Virus record (IMG/VR): IMGVR_UViG_3300025102_000148
Location: 1-31,736 of that record
Length of the DNA: 31,736 bases
Strand: one strand, 5' to 3'
Source of the DNA: a virus
The notes beneath the pieces are model-generated. The model did no database searches. It saw only the letters and a program-made list of their open reading frames with translations, and was not told where the DNA came from. The translations under genes and the position numbers were made by a program. This document shows, piece by piece, positions 10,801 through 17,964 of this stretch. How positions within the stretch are numbered: position 1 is the stretch's first letter; each line of letters starts with the position of its first letter.

Positions 10801-11478
10801 ATTGAAAGACGTTTGCAAAGTGGAAAAGCCGAAGAACTTACGCCTGAAGATGTGCCAGATAGCCTACGAGACCTTGTTGTTCGTGTCATTGGTGCGCGTA
10901 CTGGTTCTCAAGTTGCGCAGAACTTGGGCATGACAGGATCCATACAAGTGCCGGGTTTCTTTGCGCAAGAAGCAAGAAACCGTTTTATTTACATGCCAAA
11001 GAAATATATGGGCGATCTTTTGGTACAAGCCGCAGAAGATCCCAAATTAATGTCTCTAATATTAGCTAGAGGCGTTGAGGGAAAAACAAATAATCAAAAA
11101 ATGCGTTTAGATCGTCGGTTGCGCGCGTACCTATTTAACGCAGGATTTGTGCCCTCTCGTGAAGAAATAGAAGAAAATATGGAAGAATTTACATTTCCAA
11201 ATGTCAATTTGGGCTCTATGGCTGAAGCCGCAGAAATGCCGTCTCAACAAGAACTTGAAAATTATTTGTCTTCGGTGTCAAACGATTCTCCCCAGACGGC
11301 GCCGATAAAGCCTGTACCACTCCAGCCAACTCCTCCCGTGGCTAACCCCAGTGGTACAGGTAATAATAACCAGAGAACGCAATATTCAACGGTATTTCCA
11401 GATGACCCTATTGCGAAGTTGATTGAAGAACGCCAGCAAGGAACTAAGGCGGGCATTGGCTCTTTGTTTGGTAACTAA
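7825..11478 (+). CDS. largest internal virion / DNA-ejection protein
   Basis: A 1217-residue protein, the last gene of the rightward structural operon, started by TAATG overlap. After about 80 polar residues comes a Gly/Ala-rich hydrophobic hairpin (about 70-120, with VTGAMAGAPFGPVGVIGGAL) that could insert in a bilayer. The rest is mostly helical and charged, with a Pro-rich linker near the C-terminus (KPVPLQPTPPVANP). No lytic transglycosylase or protease motif was found. Size, place and the membrane-active segment match the largest ejection protein of podophages (the T7 gp16 position), but this is analogy. Its stop overlaps the convergent helicase gene by four bases. Confidence 0.6.
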   Translation: MAEEQKIITSFGEKIPFGYGQARREGLTDEDIASYLSQETGYDLDAAYESGLSPTDVITYLADVEDDPTAAGTRGLLRGLGQGSGMVTGAMAGAPFGPVGVIGGALTGLIFAEGLNSIFLNDEEYTNVGAEAFGESMGAGIPMVVAPYRLAAQQPLQSTSIFIHDYLKSRGVKPGVSVTPLDKILDTARRSPGAFGAYEVGSLTSASTLGALAEQSDPGNTLKRFGAELFGGTVGNPANYATLLYNPIKQSITSFISGSREGSRQAKLGAQLVKILEDFGEDPEQVSKALSDLSETELQTRARQLNVEPGKIRSALKAQSPALALINNALIRSKRSSPKAKRAVEQNAQAMSMITDLLVQMDDPEALALASEIQLKNYETTLSSLLDSALSDAMETAARSLSTSEDEGAKAGQIIGDSIGRVMTLAREQEKALYKKVDQRDGANPTNIIITFDRIMEREVLPEEPLPSLITKFVGRVSGRDVDQVDDYTKGYNESKDEIKTLQDRANKFSQTAEDWSQKYSHTQEEVENNLIGGFLSRQDNDLVKVINEMKEETGAPWNDLIRDLSRTSAKYREKGVYGVEERYGNQYSAIERNRIASYAEKMIDYAQALKKVDDAKIQQIADFRLEQKASGEMAPTFQDMNPFQADPDVTVGDLMKFRSTMLAYTRDSIAAGQYRNAHFYGKMAEAALDDLGLNLEGKVKGTMLTENQQRLKDAFNYSKTFNDVFTRSFAGSVLSKKGTGSDRIPPELLKDKVLGGSVNATNLNLLQLQDAAEFLVKNVGEEFAETSSKELGTVLAAQETMLRSAVSQFYNPQTDRVNMNGLTGWMNKNDAALSRFPSLKEELGEAVLAQKILKDTTDENSLFQKNLKNQLAFGKFLGEDERPGDVIGTIIGDPNNRTSTPSKNMNALMLASRRAGDNVFKGLRSAIFDHAHAYSGLHKGEGEGSLIAYKNYFTKPLARGKDSLLTLMRKQGMFSDGEATRFNTLLNEMSFIERRLQSGKAEELTPEDVPDSLRDLVVRVIGARTGSQVAQNLGMTGSIQVPGFFAQEARNRFIYMPKKYMGDLLVQAAEDPKLMSLILARGVEGKTNNQKMRLDRRLRAYLFNAGFVPSREEIEENMEEFTFPNVNLGSMAEAAEMPSQQELENYLSSVSNDSPQTAPIKPVPLQPTPPVANPSGTGNNNQRTQYSTVFPDDPIAKLIEERQQGTKAGIGSLFGN

Positions 11479-12926
11479 AGCAACCATTGTTTTGCATCTT
11501 CACCTAATACACGGCCTGCCAGATTAATTTTGTTACGCAACGCCTGTATTATCTTTTCGTCGATTGTTTTCTCTGCAAGTAAATCAATGTAGGTTACAGG
11601 CTTTTCCTGCCCTATTCTGTGAGCTCGGTCTTCTGATTGAAGCCGTATCTCTAAATCGTAACTGTTGCTAAAGTAAATCATTGTTGTGGCAGCGGTAAGC
11701 GTAATGCCATAACCACCTGTCTTTGGTTGCCCAACGAAGAAACGTAGCGGATTGTTTTCGTCCTGAAACGTGTTTACAATCTGTTGCCGTTCGCTTTGAG
11801 GGGTTTCTCCGTAGTAGCACGCGGCAGCGTCCTCCCCATATTTTTTCTTAAGAGCTTTTGTAATTTCGACAATATCGTGTGACCACGTTGCCCAGATAAT
11901 AGCTTTGCCGTTAACTTCCTCAACAACATCTAACAGATCATTTAATCTGTTACTTTTAAGGTTAAGCATTTCGCCTTCGTCTGTTTTAAGGTGCCCACAG
12001 GTTATTTGTTGTAAACGCATAATCTGAGTAAGCACACTTTGCGTCGTTGTGAGCTCCCCGTTTTCGAGAAGAACAAGCGCATGTTTTTTCATTTGGTCAT
12101 ATGCTTTGCGCTGGTCTAAAGTAAGATGAACAATACGCGCCTGATAAATCTTTTTCGGCAAATCCAGACAATCCTCTTTTAAAACACGCATGCTAATGGG
12201 TTCCAGCTTCTCTGTGAGCTCGTCTAAGCGCCGATAACCGACTACTTCGTTAAATGATCTAGCCCCCATCATTCGCTTCTGTATGACCGCGTAGCGGCTT
12301 TGAAAGGCAAAGAACGAATTGAACCCCAGACATTTTTCTTCCAAAAAATCACATTGACTAAACAAATCCATAGGGCTTTTTGTAATGGGCGAGCCTGTCA
12401 GAATTCTACGGTATCTACAAAGCCTGCCGCATTTGATAATGTTTTTGGTTCGCTGCGCTTGTCTATTTTTTACAGTGGTGCTTTCGTCCACAATCATTAT
12501 GCTTTTTGGATTAAGCTTAAGAAAATCTAACGCCGTTTCGGAGCCCTTGCCAGATGAAAAGGCTTCCACGTTCATAACAAATATGTGCAAAGTTTCTGGC
12601 TCGCGGAACTTGGGTATAGCAAAATCTTTGAGCTTTTGTAAAAACTTTTTAGACACCATTGGTTGCCAACGGAGTATTTTATGTTTGATTCGGTCTGGCA
12701 GGTGAGTGGGTATTTCGCCTTGAATCCAGTTGTCATAAACTCCTTTGGGGGCCAATATTAAAGCAGTGTCTATCTCCCCTGCCTCAAACAAAGCAGCCAT
12801 AGTATCTATAGCAACTTTGGACTTTCCTGTGCCCATTTCCATAAACAAAGCATAGTATTCTTTACGCCAAGACTCTTTCCATGCTTGCCTTTGGTGTTCG
12901 TATGGTTCAGTCTTAAATTCATACAT
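11475..12926 (-). CDS. SNF2-type superfamily 2 helicase / DNA translocase
   Basis: An ATP-dependent DNA translocase of 483 residues. Motif I is MGTGKS (about 31-36), motif II is DEST in MIVDESTTVKN, motif III is LTGSPI, and motif VI is the SNF2-typical QSEDRAHRIGQ near residue 440. A clear AAGGAG lies about 7 bases before the ATG at 12926. It is the only leftward gene between two rightward operons. It converges with the last structural gene by a 4-base overlap and diverges from the replication operon, sharing a 106-base control region. Phage SNF2-like helicases are linked to replication or recombination; the exact substrate is unknown. Confidence 0.9.
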   Translation of the reverse strand: MYEFKTEPYEHQRQAWKESWRKEYYALFMEMGTGKSKVAIDTMAALFEAGEIDTALILAPKGVYDNWIQGEIPTHLPDRIKHKILRWQPMVSKKFLQKLKDFAIPKFREPETLHIFVMNVEAFSSGKGSETALDFLKLNPKSIMIVDESTTVKNRQAQRTKNIIKCGRLCRYRRILTGSPITKSPMDLFSQCDFLEEKCLGFNSFFAFQSRYAVIQKRMMGARSFNEVVGYRRLDELTEKLEPISMRVLKEDCLDLPKKIYQARIVHLTLDQRKAYDQMKKHALVLLENGELTTTQSVLTQIMRLQQITCGHLKTDEGEMLNLKSNRLNDLLDVVEEVNGKAIIWATWSHDIVEITKALKKKYGEDAAACYYGETPQSERQQIVNTFQDENNPLRFFVGQPKTGGYGITLTAATTMIYFSNSYDLEIRLQSEDRAHRIGQEKPVTYIDLLAEKTIDEKIIQALRNKINLAGRVLGEDAKQWLL

Positions 12927-12939
12927 CTTTCTTTTCTCC

Positions 12940-12973
12940 TTGACACCTTACGTTATATAGAAATATATAAGAT
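12940..12973 (+). promoter_or_regulatory. promoter with tandem TATAAGAT-type boxes, start of replication operon
   Basis: TTGACA (12940-12945) and TATATA (12964-12969), 18 bases apart, make a sigma-70-like promoter pointing to the gene at 13033. It carries TATAGAAA (12956-12963) and TATAAGAT (12966-12973), two boxes 10 bp apart that recur in three other control regions. The -35 overlaps the ribosome site of the divergent helicase gene, so the two directions may interfere. Transcription has not been shown. Confidence 0.5.
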
Positions 12974-13032
12974 GGCAAGAGGCTACAAACCTCTTTGATA
13001 ACGAAACATGAAACACGGAACACGGAGCTTAC

Positions 13033-13605
13033 ATGAGTAGCATTATAAGTTTAATGGAAGACGATGCGTCTTCCGACAGCATTGAAACCGTATCAGGTGA
13101 AGGGCTGAAATCAGTTGCTGAAATAGCAAAAAGAATTCGGGAAACCGAAGAAGAGATCGAAAAGATCGACACATATCTTAAGGAAAAGAAGAAAGAGTTA
13201 CTGAAGTTAACGGATGAAGATATGCCGTCAATGCTTACAGAGCTCGGAGTTTCCTCTTTTACATTAGCGGATGGGGGTAAGGTAGAAGTAAAACCTTTAT
13301 ACGGCGCCGCTATTCCCGCGACAAAGAAAGAAGAAGCATTTGAATGGCTGCGAGACAACAATCATTCCGACATTATTAAGAATGTCGTATCTTGCAGTTT
13401 CGGCAGAGGCGAAGATAAAAAAGCCGCAGAGCTTTTATCAGATATCAGCAGAAAGGGTTTAGTGCCTGAACAGAAAGAAGGCGTGCACAGCTCCACTCTA
13501 CGAGGGTGGGTGCGTGAACGTGTAGAAAATGGGGACTCATTCCCTATGGATTTATTTGGTGCTTTTGTAGGAGAGCGCGCAGTTATTAAGAAAGGAAAAA
13601 TATAA
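13033..13605 (+). CDS. coiled-coil protein at head of replication operon, unknown function
   Basis: A 190-residue protein with a GGAG element before the ATG. Residues about 25-65 are a strongly charged coiled coil (AKRIRETEEEIEKIDTYLKE), followed by a short beta region around FTLADGGKVEVKPLYG and a mixed C-terminal part with KEGVHSSTLRGWVRERVENG. Comparable proteins accompany SSB-like genes in marine phage replication modules, so it may help DNA binding or recombination. I recognise no catalytic motif and make no firm functional claim. It overlaps the next gene by one base (TAATG). Confidence 0.75.
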   Translation: MSSIISLMEDDASSDSIETVSGEGLKSVAEIAKRIRETEEEIEKIDTYLKEKKKELLKLTDEDMPSMLTELGVSSFTLADGGKVEVKPLYGAAIPATKKEEAFEWLRDNNHSDIIKNVVSCSFGRGEDKKAAELLSDISRKGLVPEQKEGVHSSTLRGWVRERVENGDSFPMDLFGAFVGERAVIKKGKI

Positions 13606-14387
13606 TGGCTGGTAAGGAAGTAGCAACGAAAAGAAAGACAGATGTTGCGGCATTTGACATGTCCATCTTCGAAGAGGATGCGGGTGTTGGTAATGAAAAT
13701 ATTACTCAAGACGATCTTGCATTACCGTTTCTCAAAATATTGTCTGGGCTCGATCCTCTGCTTGATGAGTTAGAAGATGCTCGCAAAGGGGACATTTATA
13801 ATACGGTGACTGGAGAATTGTTTGCAGGAAAAGATGGCGTCAAGGTTATTCCGTGCGCGTATCAACGTCGATTTATTGAATGGGCGCCACGCGGCTCTGG
13901 AACTGGCGCTCCTGTTAATATCTTTACTCCAGATGAAAAGCGTCCCGATACAGAACGATCAAAAGAAGATAATCGTGATTATGTCAAAGGCGGAGACGGG
14001 ACGTATATTGAAGATACTCATCAGCATTTTGTATTGGTTATGGACAAAGAAGGGACTGCGCAGCCTGCCTTGATTGCAATGAAGTCCACTCAACTTAAGA
14101 AATCACGTAAGTGGAATTCTATGGTGCAGGGACGCATGGCTACAGGTAAAGACGGCAAGCCGTTTCAAATGCCTCGGTTTAGTCACGTGTATAGTCTTAA
14201 GTCTGTGAAGGAGGAAAACAGCAAAGGTGCATGGCACGGCTGGGACATTTCTTTAGATAAGCAAGTAGACGAGGTCGCTGTTTATGGGCAGGCAAAGCAA
14301 TTTGCTCAATCTATAAAAGCGGGTGATGTAAACGTTAAACATTCTCAGGATGACGAAAACAGCGGTAGCAACGACATACCGTTCTAA
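13605..14387 (+). CDS. putative single-stranded-DNA-binding protein with SSB-like C-terminal tip
   Basis: A 260-residue protein. The start IEPs typical of an OB-fold SSB are not obvious, but the last residues are acidic and end in NDIPF, the same tail that lets bacterial SSB (DDDIPF) recruit partner enzymes. The body contains LALPFLKILSGLDPLLDE, KVIPCAYQRRFIEWAPRG and KPFQMPRFSHVYSLKSV, a pattern I associate with a phage family found beside AEP primases. The gene lies between a coiled-coil protein and the primase-polymerase, as expected for a replisome SSB. Assignment rests on the tail and context. A recombination mediator is the alternative. Confidence 0.6.
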   Translation: MAGKEVATKRKTDVAAFDMSIFEEDAGVGNENITQDDLALPFLKILSGLDPLLDELEDARKGDIYNTVTGELFAGKDGVKVIPCAYQRRFIEWAPRGSGTGAPVNIFTPDEKRPDTERSKEDNRDYVKGGDGTYIEDTHQHFVLVMDKEGTAQPALIAMKSTQLKKSRKWNSMVQGRMATGKDGKPFQMPRFSHVYSLKSVKEENSKGAWHGWDISLDKQVDEVAVYGQAKQFAQSIKAGDVNVKHSQDDENSGSNDIPF

Positions 14388-14394
14388 TTTTAAT

Positions 14395-14416
14395 GGGTCG
14401 CACTTAGTTGCGACCC
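14395..14416. repeat. 8-bp inverted repeat between SSB-like and primase genes
   Basis: GGGTCGCA (14395-14402) pairs perfectly with TGCGACCC (14409-14416) around a 6-base loop. The sequence after it (TAATTGTC) is not T-rich, so this is not a standard intrinsic terminator. It could be an mRNA-stabilising or processing hairpin that adjusts primase levels relative to the upstream SSB-like gene. Confidence 0.5.
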
Positions 14417-14437
14417 TAATTGTCTCTTGAGGTTAAA

Positions 14438-15976
14438 ATGTCTGACGCAAAAAAGTTTGCCGAAATATTTGACGGCCTAAAGCAAGCCTTTGGCACGTAT
14501 AAAATAAATAAACAGCAGGCAAACGGCAAAAACACAGGGAAAGCCACTGTCGTTCGTGAAGAACGGACCACGGAGCTTTGGGAAGGCCACTTATCTGGCA
14601 AAGGCCAAAGCGTTGGTATTATTCCGATTAATGAAGAAAACAAAGTTAAGTGGGGTTGTATCGACGTCGATCAATACCCGCTTGACCACAAAAAGATTAT
14701 TGAGCGGGTTCGAAAAATAAAGCTGCCTTTAATTGTATGCCGATCTAAATCAGGCGGCGCCCACCTGTTTATCTTTGTAGACGACTGGGTGCCCGCCAGA
14801 GAAATGCAGGATGTTCTAAATCACATGTCTGCGGCTCTTGGCTATGGCGGATCAGAGGTGTTTCCAAAGCAAGTAAAATTGTTTCTGGATCGGGGGGATG
14901 TAGGGAACTTCCTTAACTTACCCTACTATGATCAGGAAATGGGATTGCGGTACGCGTTTAATGACGATGGCGCTGCGGCGGATCTGGAAGACTTCTTTAA
15001 ATTACACAAAGAGCATGTGCAAACACGCGAGCAGCTGCTTGCGCTAACAGTAGAAGAAAAGGCGGATGAGCTGTTACCCGACGGACCGCCATGCCTACAG
15101 CTACTAGCTAAGCAGCGTATTTCCGAAGGTGGGCGTAACAACGGCTTGTTTAATCTGGGCGTTTATCTGCGCAAAGCATATCCCGATAGCTGGGAGGCAG
15201 AAATCTTGACTTATAATATGCAGTATCTGGATCCGCCCTTGCCGTTGAGCGAAGTCAACATCGTTGCTAAGCAGCTTCAGAAAAAAGATTATGCGTTTAA
15301 ATGCAAAGACGCTCCCATCAACAGTTATTGTAATGCGGAGCTATGTAGAACTAGGAAACATGGCATAGGAGCGGCTGTATCAGGGGCTACAATCGCGAAC
15401 CTTCGCAAATACAACTCTATCCCACCAGTATGGTTTATGGACGTTAACGGGGAGCCTCTGGAGCTCGACACAGAAGCGTTGATGAACCAGAGCCAATTTC
15501 AGCGGTCTTGTGTAGAGCAGTTGAACCATCTACCGCGAACCGCGCGCAAGGAACAATGGGAAGCTAGGATTAATCAGTTGCTCATGGATATGACAGAAAC
15601 CGAGGGCGCCATAGTAGAAGTGTCCGAGGATGCGTCGATTGACGGTCAGTTCTATGATTATCTGGAAGAGTTCTGTACAACAATGCAGCAGGCAGAAGTC
15701 AGGGAAGAAATATTATTGCGCCGACCTTTTACAGACGACGACGAAGGCCGCACGTATTTTAGGTTAAAAGACTTTGAAGCGCATCTGCGTAAAAACAAAT
15801 TCTTTGAGTACAAGTCCCACAAGATTGCCCAGCGCCTACGGGATCGAAACGGAGAAAGCACCGTCGTAAAGATCAAAGGCAAAGCCGTGCGCGTATGGGT
15901 CATTCCCTCTTTTGATAACGTAGCCGTTGTTATGGATACCCCTGACTTCGGGGCAAATAACGAGGCACCGTTTTAA
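14438..15976 (+). CDS. AEP-type primase-polymerase
   Basis: A 512-residue archaeo-eukaryotic-type primase. The ATG at 14438 follows TTGAGGT at good spacing and is preferred over an in-frame TTG at 14420. The catalytic DxD is in GCIDVDQYP (Asp76, Asp78), followed by CRSKSGGAHLFIF (101-113) with the AEP-type conserved His109. Further on, GYGGSEVFPKQ matches the TOTE/AEP family. Around residues 225-320, SEGGRNNGLFNLGVYLRKAY resembles a PriCT domain. A Cys-rich CKDAPINSYCNAELCRTRK follows, probably a zinc site. It should make primers, and possibly extend them, for PolA. It lies after the SSB-like gene, and its stop overlaps the helicase start (TAATG). Confidence 0.88.
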   Translation: MSDAKKFAEIFDGLKQAFGTYKINKQQANGKNTGKATVVREERTTELWEGHLSGKGQSVGIIPINEENKVKWGCIDVDQYPLDHKKIIERVRKIKLPLIVCRSKSGGAHLFIFVDDWVPAREMQDVLNHMSAALGYGGSEVFPKQVKLFLDRGDVGNFLNLPYYDQEMGLRYAFNDDGAAADLEDFFKLHKEHVQTREQLLALTVEEKADELLPDGPPCLQLLAKQRISEGGRNNGLFNLGVYLRKAYPDSWEAEILTYNMQYLDPPLPLSEVNIVAKQLQKKDYAFKCKDAPINSYCNAELCRTRKHGIGAAVSGATIANLRKYNSIPPVWFMDVNGEPLELDTEALMNQSQFQRSCVEQLNHLPRTARKEQWEARINQLLMDMTETEGAIVEVSEDASIDGQFYDYLEEFCTTMQQAEVREEILLRRPFTDDDEGRTYFRLKDFEAHLRKNKFFEYKSHKIAQRLRDRNGESTVVKIKGKAVRVWVIPSFDNVAVVMDTPDFGANNEAPF

Positions 15977-17484
15977 TGTTTCGTATATTCGGCCCTCCGG
16001 GAACGGGCAAAACAACAACCCTGTTAAACATGGTAGATACAGCCATTCAAGGCGGTACAGAGCCCAGCAATATTGCGTTCCTAGCTTTTACCAGAAAAGC
16101 TGCATATGAAGCCAAGGAACGCGCCGCACGGCGCTTTGACCTGAACCCTGACAAAGACCTTCCGTATTTTAGGACGTTGCATTCTCTGGCCTATATGATG
16201 TTAGGCATTAAAGAAAACCAGCTCATGCAGAGAGAGCATTTTGACGAGCTATCAAATAAGATTGGCATAGTACTTACGATAAGATCGGCAGCGTTGGACG
16301 ACGACGACGTGGGGCTCATAACGTCAGACCATCCCATCATAGGGTTAATCAATTTGTCACGGCTGAAGAAAACAAGCCTAAGAACCGAATACAATTGCAG
16401 CAGTTTAGAAGAAGACTGGATGACGGTGGATTATGTTAACCGAGCGTATCACGACTACAAGAACGCGCATGGTTTGATTGACTACACGGATATGCTGGTT
16501 GAATTTGTAGACAATGCCATCAATTACTGCCCAGAGTTTGATTTATGTTTCATGGACGAAGCTCAGGATTTATCCCCGTTACAGTGGGACATTGCGCATG
16601 CTTTGGATAAAAGGGCAAAGAGCATGTATGCTGCGGGGGATGACGATCAGGCCATTTATAAATGGGCAGGCGCAGACGTCGATCATTTTATAGGTTTGCC
16701 AAGCGGTTCTGAAGTGCTTGAGCAGTCGTATCGTATACCCGCAGAAGTACACAAAGTTGCCGAGAGCATATCTACTAGAATACAAAATAGATTTCCGAAG
16801 AAGTATTTGCCCCGAAAAGAAACAGGAAAAGTACAACGCATCTACAGTGTTTCCGAAGTTGACATGTCCGAGGGAGATTGGCTCGTGTTAGCGCAAGCAA
16901 ACTACATGCTGTCTAGCGTAGCAACGCAGCTTAAGTACGACGGATACCTTTTTGAGCGTAACGGCCACCGATCCATATCCGAGAAGATAAGCACCGCTGT
17001 TAATGGGTGGGAGCGTCTACGAAAAGGGCATCAGATAGATTGTGATACCGCGCAGGCAATATACGATTATATGACAGGAAACGGGGTGCGCATTGCGCGG
17101 GGCTTCAAACGGTTTAGTGTCCACGATAAAGACAAAGTTTTTGATCTGCCGACTTTGCAGCTACAATACGGCCTCGGAGCAAACGATACCATGATCTGGC
17201 ATGAGGCAATGGATAAGTTGCCAATGGTTGATCAAATATACATTACGTCGCTCTTGCGCAGGAAAGAAAAGTTTAATGCCGTGCCTCGCATAAAACTATC
17301 CACGATCCACGGGGCAAAAGGTGGAGAGGCTGACAACGTTGTTTTGTTTACCGATTTAACAACAGCCGCATTAAAAGAGCGCGGCGACGATATTCACCGT
17401 GTGTTTTACGTCGGCGTTACAAGAACAAGACAAAATTTATACATCGTTGAACCTGAAGACGTAACAAGGAGTTATATAATATGA
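15976..17484 (+). CDS. UvrD/PcrA-like superfamily 1 helicase
   Basis: A 502-residue SF1 DNA helicase. It shows motif I GPPGTGKTT (6-14), motif Ia AFTRKAAYEA, motif II FMDEAQD, motif III GDDDQAIYKWAGAD, motif IV-like LEQSYRIP, motif V STIHGAKGGEADNV and motif VI RVFYVGVTRTRQNLYIV. All are intact, so it should be an active ATP-dependent 3'-5' unwinding enzyme. It is shorter than UvrD (about 720 residues), with reduced accessory domains. It starts by TAATG overlap with the primase and ends in an ATGA overlap with a zinc-ribbon gene. It probably works at the phage fork or in recombination. Confidence 0.92.
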   Translation: MFRIFGPPGTGKTTTLLNMVDTAIQGGTEPSNIAFLAFTRKAAYEAKERAARRFDLNPDKDLPYFRTLHSLAYMMLGIKENQLMQREHFDELSNKIGIVLTIRSAALDDDDVGLITSDHPIIGLINLSRLKKTSLRTEYNCSSLEEDWMTVDYVNRAYHDYKNAHGLIDYTDMLVEFVDNAINYCPEFDLCFMDEAQDLSPLQWDIAHALDKRAKSMYAAGDDDQAIYKWAGADVDHFIGLPSGSEVLEQSYRIPAEVHKVAESISTRIQNRFPKKYLPRKETGKVQRIYSVSEVDMSEGDWLVLAQANYMLSSVATQLKYDGYLFERNGHRSISEKISTAVNGWERLRKGHQIDCDTAQAIYDYMTGNGVRIARGFKRFSVHDKDKVFDLPTLQLQYGLGANDTMIWHEAMDKLPMVDQIYITSLLRRKEKFNAVPRIKLSTIHGAKGGEADNVVLFTDLTTAALKERGDDIHRVFYVGVTRTRQNLYIVEPEDVTRSYII

Positions 17485-17636
17485 ACTGTTGGCACTGTAA
17501 AACTGAACTTATCTGGGGTGGGGATCACGACTGTGAAGACGATCCAGAGCATATTATGGAAACAAACCTGAGTTGTCCAAAGTGTGGAACTTTTGTCATG
17601 GTCTACTTACCAAGGGAGAAAGAAGATGAATCGTAA
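17481..17636 (+). CDS. 51-residue zinc-ribbon protein
   Basis: A short gene starting with ATGA overlap at the helicase stop and preceded by AAGGAG. The product begins MNCWHCKTELIWGG and has a second pair SCPKC at about 31-35, so it has CxxC-x25-CxxC, a compact zinc ribbon with an acidic middle (DHDCEDDPEH). It overlaps the next gene by 11 bases. Small zinc ribbons of this kind are common in phage replication operons. A nucleic-acid or protein adaptor role is likely but not shown. Confidence 0.75.
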   Translation: MNCWHCKTELIWGGDHDCEDDPEHIMETNLSCPKCGTFVMVYLPREKEDES

Positions 17637-17964
17637 ACAAATTTTAAACAAGGCAGACAACCTAGTAAACGGAGACCGCGCAAAAGATTATGGCGATGCA
17701 TTTGAAAACCATGAGCGCATTGCTGACGGCTGGAACCTCATATTAAGTGCAGCCCTTCTAAGTCATGGTAAAATAACCCCCGCACATGTGGCTTTAATGA
17801 TGGACTGGGTCAAAACCAGTCGCTTACTTGAAACCATAGACCATCTAGATTCATGGGTGGATAAATGTGGGTATTCCGCATTGGGTGCAGAATTTACAAA
17901 AAATCAAAGAGAGCAGGATGAAAACAACAAAAATGCAATTTCCACTATTCACGCCAAAAACTGA
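17626..17964 (+). CDS. DUF6378-like phage protein
   Basis: A 112-residue protein. The ATG at 17626 follows GGGAGAAAGA and is preferred over an in-frame TTG-type start at 17584. The signature VNGDRAKDYGDAFENHERIA, then WNLIL, VALMMDWVKTSRL and DSWVDKCGYSALG, matches what I recall for DUF6378. This is a helical family common in phages, with a pattern like the all-alpha NTP-pyrophosphatase (MazG-like) fold. If that is right it may bind or clean nucleotides. Catalytic activity cannot be judged. It overlaps the PolA gene, in another frame, by 47 bases. Confidence 0.7.
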   Translation: MNRKQILNKADNLVNGDRAKDYGDAFENHERIADGWNLILSAALLSHGKITPAHVALMMDWVKTSRLLETIDHLDSWVDKCGYSALGAEFTKNQREQDENNKNAISTIHAKN

